A DNA stretch of 64,000 bases from Trichlorobacter thiogenes. Its GTDB lineage: Bacteria > Desulfobacterota > Desulfuromonadia > Geobacterales > Pseudopelobacteraceae. Made by a program: the position numbers and the translations under genes. The first letter of the stretch is position 1; every line of letters starts with the position of its first letter. This document shows, piece by piece, positions 56,896 to 64,000 of this stretch. Under the pieces are notes generated by a model. It was given only the letters and a program-made list of their open reading frames with translations, was not told the DNA's origin and did not search any database. The stretch covers positions 1 to 64,000 of the forward strand of contig NZ_FUWR01000002.1 in the NCBI RefSeq assembly GCF_900167465.1, in the 5' to 3' direction.

Positions 56896-57296
56896 GGTTT
56901 CTCTCCTTTACCAGCCAGGATGGCTTCCAGGCGCTGTTCCAACTGTGCCAGTTCTTTTTGTGCTGCGGCTGTTTTTTCAGCGGCAATCCGCTCGTCAGTC
57001 AGGGCCAGGGCCAGTTTGACCTGGGTCGTTGCCAGTTCAGATGCCTGACGGGTGGCACGGTCATTTCCCTGCTGCAGACCGTTTTGTGCTGCTTCTATGT
57101 TTGCTGCTGCCTGCTCAACAACTTCAGGGGCATACTTGGTTACCGGGGTGTTGTTTAGTTTGGTGACTTGGTCCCTGGCTTTTTGATACAGGGCAGTGGT
57201 TTCCGGTTTTACTCCGCCTGCTTCATCGGCAGCGAAGCTGAAAACCGGCATCAGCGCCAACAGGGTGACTGCTGCACAGAGCCGAACTGGTTTCAT
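56892..57296 (-). CDS. Exported DUF4398-like protein
   Basis: The 134-residue protein has a signal peptide (FAAD) and a mature part that is nearly all helical coiled coil (KARDQVTKLNNTPVTKYAPE, then long Ala/Glu/Gln heptads). It resembles DUF4398 proteins, which are often encoded just before an OmpA-domain protein, as here. The function is unknown; a structural role in the periplasm is likely. Confidence 0.8.
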   Translation of the reverse strand: MKPVRLCAAVTLLALMPVFSFAADEAGGVKPETTALYQKARDQVTKLNNTPVTKYAPEVVEQAAANIEAAQNGLQQGNDRATRQASELATTQVKLALALTDERIAAEKTAAAQKELAQLEQRLEAILAGKGEKP

Positions 57297-57311
57297 GGCC
57301 TATTCCTCCCT

Positions 57312-58424
57312 TTACTGTGGGGTTTGCGTGCCTTGTTCGTGTTTCAGCGTGACGGTTCTGATCGGGAACGGAATCTCAATCCCCTGTTCACGGAATCGTC
57401 CAAGAATCTTTGAGTTGATCTTGTCGGTGGTGGCAAACAGTATGGCATACTCCTCAACCCAGAAAAAGAGTGCCATATTCAGAGCGCTTTCGCCAAAGGA
57501 AACAAAAAAAGCCTCCGGCGCCGGCTCTTGCAATACATCTTCAACTTCAAGGGCAAGCTGTACCAGCAACGCCTTGACCTGCTCTGCATTACTGCCATAG
57601 CTGACCCCCACGTTGATCCTGCCTTTGATCCGGTTGTCGGGAAAGGCCTGATTGGTCAGTATGGTGTTACAGAGATCCGAGTTGGGAATGATCAGCAACT
57701 GGTTGTCCAGGGTCTTGATCTTGGTGGAGCGTAGTCCGATGTCCTGTACATCACCTATCTGGCCACTTGCCAGCTGAATCCGGTCGCCAATCCTGAAAGG
57801 GCGGTCAATCATCAGGGTAAAACCGGAGATGACATGGGCCAGGGTGTCCTTGGCTGCCATACCGATGGCCAGAGAACCGATCCCCAGGGCGGTGACCAGC
57901 GAAAGAATATCATAGTTGAAATGCTTCAGCACCGCCATCAGTGCCCCGCCGATGATGAACAGCATGGTGATCTTTTCAACCATTGGCGCCATCTGACGTG
58001 AGAAGGTGCCGTTTTCACCATCTTGCTGGCGTTCTGCATACCAGAGCAGAGTTTCATGCAGAACCCGGTAGATCAGGATGCAGACAATTACCACAATGGA
58101 AACGTACAGGCCACCTGACAGCAGCCGAAAGATTTTCTCATGCAGTGGCAGGGTCCTGAAGGCGTAATAAATCCCTAAAAATGTCAGTAACAGCGAGATC
58201 GAAGGGGTAACACGCTGCACTATCCGGTCATCAAGATCTGTTTTGGTAAATGCGGTGACCTTGCTGCCCCAACGGTTAATTACGGAACAGACCGCTTGGG
58301 CCAGGAGCCAGAAACCGCCGAAGACGATCAAGGCTACCAGTAATCTTTTGGCCCAGAACAGAGAACCGATGTCGCTGTTTGAAGGGATAAAAGAGGCTAT
58401 GATCGCTTCCAGTAGACTAGGCAC
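57312..58424 (-). CDS. Mechanosensitive ion channel of the MscS family
   Basis: About 370 residues with four N-terminal membrane helices and the pore helix/beta domain core of MscS (LGIGSLAIGMAAKDTLAHVISGFTLM then FRIGDRIQ). It opens under membrane tension to release solutes. Starting at GTG 58424 (VPSLLEAIIAS), six bases after AAGGG, avoids most of the purB overlap; ATG 58454 adds ten unlikely residues. Confidence 0.88.
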   Translation of the reverse strand: MPSLLEAIIASFIPSNSDIGSLFWAKRLLVALIVFGGFWLLAQAVCSVINRWGSKVTAFTKTDLDDRIVQRVTPSISLLLTFLGIYYAFRTLPLHEKIFRLLSGGLYVSIVVIVCILIYRVLHETLLWYAERQQDGENGTFSRQMAPMVEKITMLFIIGGALMAVLKHFNYDILSLVTALGIGSLAIGMAAKDTLAHVISGFTLMIDRPFRIGDRIQLASGQIGDVQDIGLRSTKIKTLDNQLLIIPNSDLCNTILTNQAFPDNRIKGRINVGVSYGSNAEQVKALLVQLALEVEDVLQEPAPEAFFVSFGESALNMALFFWVEEYAILFATTDKINSKILGRFREQGIEIPFPIRTVTLKHEQGTQTPQ

Positions 58425-59712
58425 CGAAGACCCTTTTGAAGATGGTATCAACATGCTTCAGGTGATAGGAAAGATCAAAGGACTCACGTATCTTGGTTTC
58501 ACCCAGCGCCCCGACAACTTCCGGGTCGGCCAGCAGTTCGGTCTGGAAATCCTTGCCTTCTTCCCAGACCTTCATGGCGTTTTTCTGTACCAGACGGTAG
58601 GAATCCTCGCGGGAGACACCGGATTGGGTCAGATCCAACAGAATCTTCTGGGAGAAGACCAGCCCCTTCATCTGATTCAGGTTACGCAGCATGTTTTCAG
58701 GATAGACCACCAGATTGCGGATCAGTCCGTTCAGGCGGCGCAGGGAAAAATCCAGCGCAACAGTGCCATCAGGCCCAATGTAACGCTCAACCGAGGAGTG
58801 TGAAATATCCCGCTCATGCCAGAGTGCCACGTTTTCCAGGGCAGGAATGCACATGGAGCGAACGTAGCGGGCCTGGCCGGTCAGGTTCTCAGACAGGATC
58901 GGGTTCCGCTTGTGGGGCATGGCTGACGAGCCTTTCTGGCCCTTGGTGAACTGCTCTTCCGCCTCCAGCACCTCGGTACGCTGCAGGTGGCGAATCTCAA
59001 TGGCGATCCGTTCAATGGAGGAGGCGATGATGGCCAGAACACAGAAGTATTCGGCATGGCGGTCGCGGGGGATAACCTGGCTGGAGACCGGTTCCGGTTT
59101 TAACCCCATTTTTTCGCAGACATACTCTTCCACAAAGGGATTGATGTTGGCAAAGGTACCCACTGCGCCGGAGATGGCGCCGGTGGCGATGTTCTCACGG
59201 GCAGCCTGCAGACGGGTGCGGTTACGCCCCATCTCGGCGTAGAATGAAGCCAGCTTCAGGCCAAAGGTAACCGGTTCAGCGTGGATACCATGGGACCGTC
59301 CCATGCAGACCGTGTCTTTATGTTCAAAGGCCCGCAGTTTGATTGATTCAAGCAGCATATCAAGATCAGCCAGCAGTTCATCGGCAGCCTGCACCAGCTG
59401 TACAGACAGACAGGTGTCAAGCACGTCGGATGAGGTCATGCCCTGGTGGATAAAGCGAGCCTCAGGACCGACATACTCAGCCACCGAGGTCAGGAAGGCG
59501 ATCACGTCATGCTTGACCTCTGCCTCAATGGCATCGATCCGCTCAATGTCAAAGTTACCCTTCTCGCGGATAACCGGCACGACCTCTTTAGGGATGACGC
59601 CAAGCTGGGCCTGGGCCTCGCAGGCCAGGGTCTCAATCTCAAGCCAGATGCGGAAACGGTTTTCCGGTTCCCAGATTTTTGCCATGTCAGGACGGGTGTA
59701 GCGTGGAATCAT
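58417..59712 (-). CDS. purB: Adenylosuccinate lyase
   Basis: The 431-residue lyase of the fumarase/aspartase superfamily catalyses two purine steps. The signature GSSAMPHKRNPI is present, with TSSDVLDTCLS and GRSHGIHAEP (active-site His). It is the short tetrameric type (Bacillus/Thermotoga-like). ATG 59712 has AGAGGAG upstream. The MBL-fold gene lies 30 bases upstream. Confidence 0.97.
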   Translation of the reverse strand: MIPRYTRPDMAKIWEPENRFRIWLEIETLACEAQAQLGVIPKEVVPVIREKGNFDIERIDAIEAEVKHDVIAFLTSVAEYVGPEARFIHQGMTSSDVLDTCLSVQLVQAADELLADLDMLLESIKLRAFEHKDTVCMGRSHGIHAEPVTFGLKLASFYAEMGRNRTRLQAARENIATGAISGAVGTFANINPFVEEYVCEKMGLKPEPVSSQVIPRDRHAEYFCVLAIIASSIERIAIEIRHLQRTEVLEAEEQFTKGQKGSSAMPHKRNPILSENLTGQARYVRSMCIPALENVALWHERDISHSSVERYIGPDGTVALDFSLRRLNGLIRNLVVYPENMLRNLNQMKGLVFSQKILLDLTQSGVSREDSYRLVQKNAMKVWEEGKDFQTELLADPEVVGALGETKIRESFDLSYHLKHVDTIFKRVFGA

Positions 59713-59742
59713 TACAAAAGCTCCTCTGTTATGTGGTGTGCG

Positions 59743-60513
59743 TTAAAGTTTTATTACCGGTCCGGCCTGATGCTGCTCCCCAATTACAATCCGTGGGGCA
59801 CAGCAATTTTGATCCCGCAAAAATGCTGATGTGGTTTCCACAACCTTGTCCGGGTGGTTGTTCACCTCGGAGAGGTGAGCCATCACCAAGGCCTCAAGGC
59901 CATCGTGGGCCAGATCGTACAACAGTTCCAGTGATTCCTGGTTGGACAGGTGGCCATGACGTGATTTTATCCGCTGCTTCAGGTTCCAGGGATACGGGCC
60001 GTTCAACAACATCTCCGGGTCATGGTTTGACTCCAGGTTCAGGGCCCGGCAGCCTTTCAGCTTCTCCCGCACCAGGCGGGTGACAATTCCCAGGTCTGTG
60101 GCAGAGCCAGCCCGACCTTCGCTGGATTCAAGCAGAAACCCGACCGGATCACAACAATCATGGGAAATGGGAAACGGGTCAATCATGATGTCGCGAAAAG
60201 TAAACGAGTAGCCGGTTTCAAACTCCACCAACGGTGTCTTTTGCAGATACCGTTCAGCTGCCTGGCGGGTTGCGTAGCTGATCAGAACCGGCACTTTGTA
60301 GCGTCGTGCAAATGAACCGGCACTACGGATATGATCAATATGTTCATGGGTAATCAGCACACCATGGATGGATTCTGGCTCGATTGCCGAACCTGACAAG
60401 CGGGCTGTGATCTCCTTCAGAGACAAACCAGCATCTATCAATAGACGGACGCCGCCTGTCTCAATGAAGAGGCAGTTGCCTTTGCTGCCGCTGGCCAGTG
60501 AACAGATTTTCAT
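59743..60513 (-). CDS. Metallo-beta-lactamase-fold hydrolase, YycJ/WalJ-like
   Basis: The 256-residue protein starts MKICSLASGSKGNCLFIETG, a hallmark of YycJ/WalJ, and has the zinc motif THEHIDHIRS, then ISHDCCDPVGF and LESNHD. Proteins of this type are proposed exonucleases in DNA repair/cell-wall-linked loci in Firmicutes. The substrate here is unknown. It lacks a ribosome-binding site; its promoter would start transcripts at the ATG. Confidence 0.92.
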   Translation of the reverse strand: MKICSLASGSKGNCLFIETGGVRLLIDAGLSLKEITARLSGSAIEPESIHGVLITHEHIDHIRSAGSFARRYKVPVLISYATRQAAERYLQKTPLVEFETGYSFTFRDIMIDPFPISHDCCDPVGFLLESSEGRAGSATDLGIVTRLVREKLKGCRALNLESNHDPEMLLNGPYPWNLKQRIKSRHGHLSNQESLELLYDLAHDGLEALVMAHLSEVNNHPDKVVETTSAFLRDQNCCAPRIVIGEQHQAGPVIKL

Positions 60514-60520
60514 CCAAAGA

Positions 60521-60550
60521 TATATACAGGAATAACCGGTACTGTGGCAA
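60521..60550 (-). promoter_or_regulatory. Candidate promoter of the MBL-fold gene
   Basis: On the minus strand TTGCCA (60545-60550), an 18-bp spacer and TATATA (60521-60526), seven bases before the ATG at 60513. The start site falls on or next to the A of the ATG, consistent with a leaderless mRNA. Confidence 0.55.
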
Positions 60551-60610
60551 GGCGAACGTGGTACCTATTAAAATGGTTGAGGGTTTTTGGATTAGTCGTT
60601 GTAACTGGAA

Positions 60611-60639
60611 TTGACAGTCTGTTTCCGGCTGGTTATGGT
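60611..60639 (+). promoter_or_regulatory. Candidate promoter of the YcgN-like gene
   Basis: TTGACA (60611-60616), a 17-bp spacer and TATGGT (60634-60639), six bases before ATG 60646. No Shine-Dalgarno sequence lies between, so the mRNA is probably leaderless. Confidence 0.6.
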
Positions 60640-60645
60640 AGCACA

Positions 60646-60969
60646 ATGATAGAACAGCTACTTGATAAAAAAAATTGGGATGCGCTTTGCCGCCGTTGTG
60701 GTCGTTGCTGTTTTGAAAAGATCGAGGATGAGCGGGGGCGGGTGACCTATACCACCACCGCCTGCCGTTACCTTGATCTGGACAGCCGCCAGTGCAAGAT
60801 CTTTGAAAATCGTTTCCGGATCAATCCGGAGTGTATTGCCCTGACTCCCGAACTGGTCTGCACGCTTGACTGGTTGCCCGACGACTGTGGGTATCGCGCC
60901 ATGCTTGCCGCGGTGCCGCCTCCGCCTGAGGAGCAGCTGCACAAGCGCAAGGTGCGGCGCAGGCGGTAG
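60646..60969 (+). CDS. YcgN/UPF0260-like Cys-cluster protein
   Basis: The 107-residue protein has an N-terminal CRRCGRCC motif, then a later Cys in TACRYLD, CKIF, PECIALTPELV and LDWLPDDCGYR. That set is the signature of the UPF0260 (YcgN) branch of YkgJ-like CxxCxxCC proteins, which bind zinc or an Fe-S cluster. ATG 60646 (MIEQLLDKKNW) matches the family start; the longer frame from 60544 crosses the promoter. It ends in a basic KRKVRRRR tail. The convergent xerD stop is three bases away. Confidence 0.88.
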   Translation: MIEQLLDKKNWDALCRRCGRCCFEKIEDERGRVTYTTTACRYLDLDSRQCKIFENRFRINPECIALTPELVCTLDWLPDDCGYRAMLAAVPPPPEEQLHKRKVRRRR

Positions 60970-60971
60970 GC

Positions 60972-61859
60972 CTACCCCCGTGGGTGTAGCTCCTTGTGCA
61001 GCTGTTTCAGACGTTCGCGGGTGACATGGGTATAGATCTGGGTGGTGGAGAGATCGGCATGGCCGAGCATGATCTGGACACTACGCAGGTCGGCTCCATT
61101 TGCCAGCAGGTGGGTGGCAAAGGAGTGACGCAGGGTGTGGGGAGAGATGCTGGTGCGGACGCCAGCCAGCAGGGCGCGCTTTTTGATGATGTTCCAGAAT
61201 GCCTGACGGGTCATGGACTCCCCCAGCCGAGAGAGAAACAGCTCTTTTTGCAGCAACTCCGGGTCCTGCTTGCTGCGTACCTGCTCCAGATAGTCGGCCA
61301 CACGGTGGCAGGCGGTGGCACCGATCGGTACCAGTCGTTCCTTGTTGCCTTTTCCAATGGTCATCAGGTAGCCGACTTCAAGGTTCACCTCGCGTAGCTT
61401 CAGGTTCACCAGTTCTGATACCCGCAGGCCGGTGGCATAGAGCAGCTCCAGCATGGCCCGGTCGCGGATATCTTCATCACGTTTGCCCAGCGTTGCCCTC
61501 AGTAGCTTTTCAACTTCTTCCATACTCAAAAAGGTTGGCAGTTTTTTCAGGGGGCGGGGGGCTTCAATGATGGCTGAGGGGTTGAGGGTGGCGTAACGCT
61601 CTATCAACAGGAAACGATGGAACATCCTGATGGAGGAAAGCAGTCTGGCCCGGCTGCGGGGGGCCAGACCCCGCTCCCGCTCTTTGCCAAGGAATTCAGC
61701 GATGTCGGTTGACTGGATGCTGTCCGGCGTGTCACGTTTGAGTCGCTCCAGATAGTCAAGGTAGCGCCCCAAATCAGCGGCATAGGCACTGCAGGTGTTG
61801 CCTGACAACCCTTTTTCCACGGTCAGCCAGGCCAGAAACAGGTCAAGAAAGCGGTTCAT
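60972..61859 (-). CDS. xerD: Tyrosine recombinase XerD
   Basis: The 295-residue site-specific recombinase has an N-terminal SAM-like core-binding domain (5-90) and a catalytic domain (110-290). All six catalytic positions are present: Arg146, Lys170, His241, Arg244, His267 and nucleophile Tyr276. It is of the XerC/XerD housekeeping type that resolves chromosome dimers at dif; assignment to XerD rather than XerC is from the start and length. It overlaps the glnD stop by ATGA. Confidence 0.93.
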   Translation of the reverse strand: MNRFLDLFLAWLTVEKGLSGNTCSAYAADLGRYLDYLERLKRDTPDSIQSTDIAEFLGKERERGLAPRSRARLLSSIRMFHRFLLIERYATLNPSAIIEAPRPLKKLPTFLSMEEVEKLLRATLGKRDEDIRDRAMLELLYATGLRVSELVNLKLREVNLEVGYLMTIGKGNKERLVPIGATACHRVADYLEQVRSKQDPELLQKELFLSRLGESMTRQAFWNIIKKRALLAGVRTSISPHTLRHSFATHLLANGADLRSVQIMLGHADLSTTQIYTHVTRERLKQLHKELHPRG

Positions 61860-64000
61860 TGCCAGTCATCAATGGCCCAGGACAGTGTGGTACGGACCTC
61901 TTCCAGCTTTTCTTCAGAGACAATCTTGTGGCCGAAGATATCCCGTACATAGAAGACGTCTGCAACCTGATCAACCTTGGTGGAGATCTTGGAAACCCCA
62001 ATATACAGCCCCAATTGATTGATGGTGCTGGTAATCAGGTAGAGCAGGCCCACCTTGTCATGGGCGTAGATGTCAATGACGGTGTACTCATCCGACACCT
62101 CGTTATCAATCTCGATCCGGGTCGGGAAGTGGCGGGCTGATTTAGCCGGCAGCAGGGTGGGGCGTTGACGTTTGTGCACCAGATCAGAGACCTGTACCGT
62201 ACCGTGCAGTACCTCGGCCATGTCTGTTTCCACCTTCTGCCAGCGGGTTTGGTCGGTAATTACAAATCCCTGGGCAGAGTTTACCTGCAGGATGTCCAGG
62301 ATCTTGCCGTTTTTGCCGGTGAAGATCTGGGCACCCAGGATGTTGATGCCGTTGGCTGCCATGACGCCGGTTATCTTGGAAAACAGCCCGTAGGTGTCAA
62401 AGGTGCAGATGGTAAAGCTGGAAAAACCACTATCCTGCTCATGCTGGACCTGCATGACCAGATCTTTTCCGTTTAACTGCACCAGCAGATGCAGATGGTC
62501 TGCAATGGTCTGCAGCGGTGCCGATAGCAGATAGCGGGTGGGCAGGGCGCGTAACTCTTCCTTGGCAGTGGCAGCCGGGATATCGTATTCTACCATCTCC
62601 CTGACCTTACGACGTACGCTGCGGACCCGTTCCGTGCCGGCCTCAAGCCTGAAATCACCCCGTTCAAGGATGTTGAACGCCTTTTCGTACAGCTCGTTAA
62701 ACAGCATCGCCTTCCAGGTGGTCCAGACATCGGAACCGACCGCCCTGACATCGGCTATGGTCAGCAGAAACAGCATCTTCAGGTTTTCGCTGGTGACCAT
62801 CTGACGGGCAAACTGCATGATCATCCGTTCGTCGGCCAGGTCACGGCGTTGGGAAATATGGGCAAAGATCAGGTGGCTGCGTACCAGAAACTCCAGCCGT
62901 TCGCTATCCTCTTTGGAGAGCCCCATCCGACGGGCAATGGTGGGGATCATGTCGGCACCCTTGTCGGCGTGGCCGCCTCCTTCTCCCTTGCCGATATCGT
63001 GGAACAGGATCGACAGGATCAGCAGTTCCCGTTTGCCGATCTGGCGGGCTATCTCGCAGGGGAGTGCAAGCTCTTTTTTCAGCTCACCATTCAGGATTTT
63101 TTCAATCTGCTCCACAGCAAACAGGGTGTGAATATCAACCGTGTAGATATGGTACAGGTCGTGCTGGACCTTGCAATAGATATGCTCAAACTCGGGGATG
63201 TACTCATTCAGAAATTCAAGGTGGTGCATCAGACGCAGGGTATCAGCCATCCCTTTTTCAGAACGAAGGATATTCATGAAGGCCTGATTAACTTCACGGT
63301 TGCGGCGAAACTTGTCATTTACCAGATGCAGTGAACGTCTGATTAACCATTTGACGCGGATATTAAGGCTGACGCCATGTTTCTGGGCCAGCTCAAAGAT
63401 CTGCATCAGTACCGCCGGGTTTTTATCAACGACTGATTCGTCTGGGATAATCAACTCACCCTTGAGGACAAAACAACCATGCCCCACCGGACGGCGCACA
63501 AAGTAGCCCAGTATCTTTGCCGCTCCTTCATCTCGCCAGATACAGCGGGAGCTAAGGGTAGAGGAGAAATGTTCAACCCGAGCTGCATGGCGGTAGTAAT
63601 CCCGCATAAAATCTTCCACAGCCAGTACCTTGCCGCGGTCAACATAGCCAAGAAAACCGGCCAGGTGGACCTGCAGGTCAAAGTTCATCTGGTCTGATTT
63701 TCTACGGGTGTGAAAGTGCAGTTCATTACGCATCCGCCAGAGGTGATCAAGGGCAGAGTGGTAGACCTCCATTTCAGCTTCAGAGAGAATGCCCTTGATT
63801 ACCAGCTCTTTGGGGTCTTCAAATTTGTACTTGACCTGGGCCACCCAGAGGGCGGTCTGCAGATCACGTAACCCGCCTTCTCCCTCTTTGATGTTGGGCT
63901 CCAGCAGGTAGATGGTGGCGCCATACTTGTCCCGCCGCCGCCGCATTTCAGCGATCTTTTCCTTAATAAATTTATCGCTGGCCTTGGGCAAAATCTGGGA
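61856..64000 (-). CDS. glnD: [Protein-PII] uridylyltransferase, 5' part outside the window
   Basis: The visible 714 residues lack the first part of the nucleotidyltransferase domain, so the gene continues past the window (frame open at base 64000). Present are the NTase-associated segment (LLEPNIKEGEGGLRDLQTALW), the HD domain (LFHDIGKGEGGGHADKGADM), and two C-terminal ACT domains (about 540-620, ending in the C-terminal 90 residues). GlnD adds and removes UMP on PII proteins as the nitrogen (glutamine) sensor. Its stop overlaps the xerD start. Confidence 0.95.
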   Translation of the reverse strand, partial: SQILPKASDKFIKEKIAEMRRRRDKYGATIYLLEPNIKEGEGGLRDLQTALWVAQVKYKFEDPKELVIKGILSEAEMEVYHSALDHLWRMRNELHFHTRRKSDQMNFDLQVHLAGFLGYVDRGKVLAVEDFMRDYYRHAARVEHFSSTLSSRCIWRDEGAAKILGYFVRRPVGHGCFVLKGELIIPDESVVDKNPAVLMQIFELAQKHGVSLNIRVKWLIRRSLHLVNDKFRRNREVNQAFMNILRSEKGMADTLRLMHHLEFLNEYIPEFEHIYCKVQHDLYHIYTVDIHTLFAVEQIEKILNGELKKELALPCEIARQIGKRELLILSILFHDIGKGEGGGHADKGADMIPTIARRMGLSKEDSERLEFLVRSHLIFAHISQRRDLADERMIMQFARQMVTSENLKMLFLLTIADVRAVGSDVWTTWKAMLFNELYEKAFNILERGDFRLEAGTERVRSVRRKVREMVEYDIPAATAKEELRALPTRYLLSAPLQTIADHLHLLVQLNGKDLVMQVQHEQDSGFSSFTICTFDTYGLFSKITGVMAANGINILGAQIFTGKNGKILDILQVNSAQGFVITDQTRWQKVETDMAEVLHGTVQVSDLVHKRQRPTLLPAKSARHFPTRIEIDNEVSDEYTVIDIYAHDKVGLLYLITSTINQLGLYIGVSKISTKVDQVADVFYVRDIFGHKIVSEEKLEEVRTTLSWAIDDWQ

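Overview
The window looks like a chromosomal segment of a Geobacterales bacterium (Desulfuromonadia, formerly Deltaproteobacteria), most like the Trichlorobacter/Geobacter lovleyi group. This is an inference from gene content and order: the rpsB-tsf-pyrH-frr-uppS-cdsA-dxr-rseP-tsaB run, pgpH-ybeY-corC-lnt, abundant chemoreceptors, a PocR-type sensor kinase and choice-of-anchor repeat proteins. No search was run. Almost every gene lies on the minus strand. The plus-strand exceptions are the transposase fragment at the left edge, a PpiC-type isomerase (805-1818), three large tandem secreted proteins (28.1-35.9 kb) and a small YcgN-like protein (60.6-61.0 kb).

Left part (1-16 kb): the end of an ISL3-family insertion sequence interrupts a CheY-like response regulator. 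Then come a periplasmic PpiC protein, a DUF4139-like exported protein, an EVE-domain protein, a DUF1015 protein, a SPOR-NlpC/P60 lipoprotein and prfB with its programmed +1 frameshift. Two chemoreceptors, a NarL-type response regulator with a large PocR/PAS/GAF histidine kinase, and a small outer-membrane protein follow.

Middle part (15-38.6 kb): an envelope/ribosome operon (pgpH-ybeY-corC-lnt) starts at a near-perfect sigma-70 promoter. Upstream lie DUF503, asnS and an rluB-like gene. Just 5' of rluB is a 70-codon gene with an in-frame TGA and a bacterial SECIS-like hairpin. I read it as a selenoprotein version of a small DUF6132-like membrane protein, and it is the most interesting item here. 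accA and dnaE follow, then the plus-strand trio of roughly 860-residue secreted TIM-barrel-like proteins, whose last 1.1 kb is nearly identical in all three. Next are a small exported protein and sucCD.

Right part (38.6-64 kb): tsaB, rseP, dxr, cdsA, uppS, frr, pyrH, tsf and rpsB form the classic translation/isoprenoid/lipid cluster. cdsA appears to start at ATA. Upstream is a small redox/Cys-rich protein group with a HIT protein, then tlyA, pyrE, purF, purQ, recQ and purL. An OmpA/DUF4398/MscS envelope group sits next to purB. A metallo-beta-lactamase-fold gene and a YcgN-like gene diverge from possibly leaderless promoters. xerD and a 5'-truncated glnD close the window.

A 111-bp structured intergenic repeat occurs twice (3349-3459 and 24233-24343), with compensatory base changes in its hairpin. 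I saw no tRNA, rRNA or CRISPR array.
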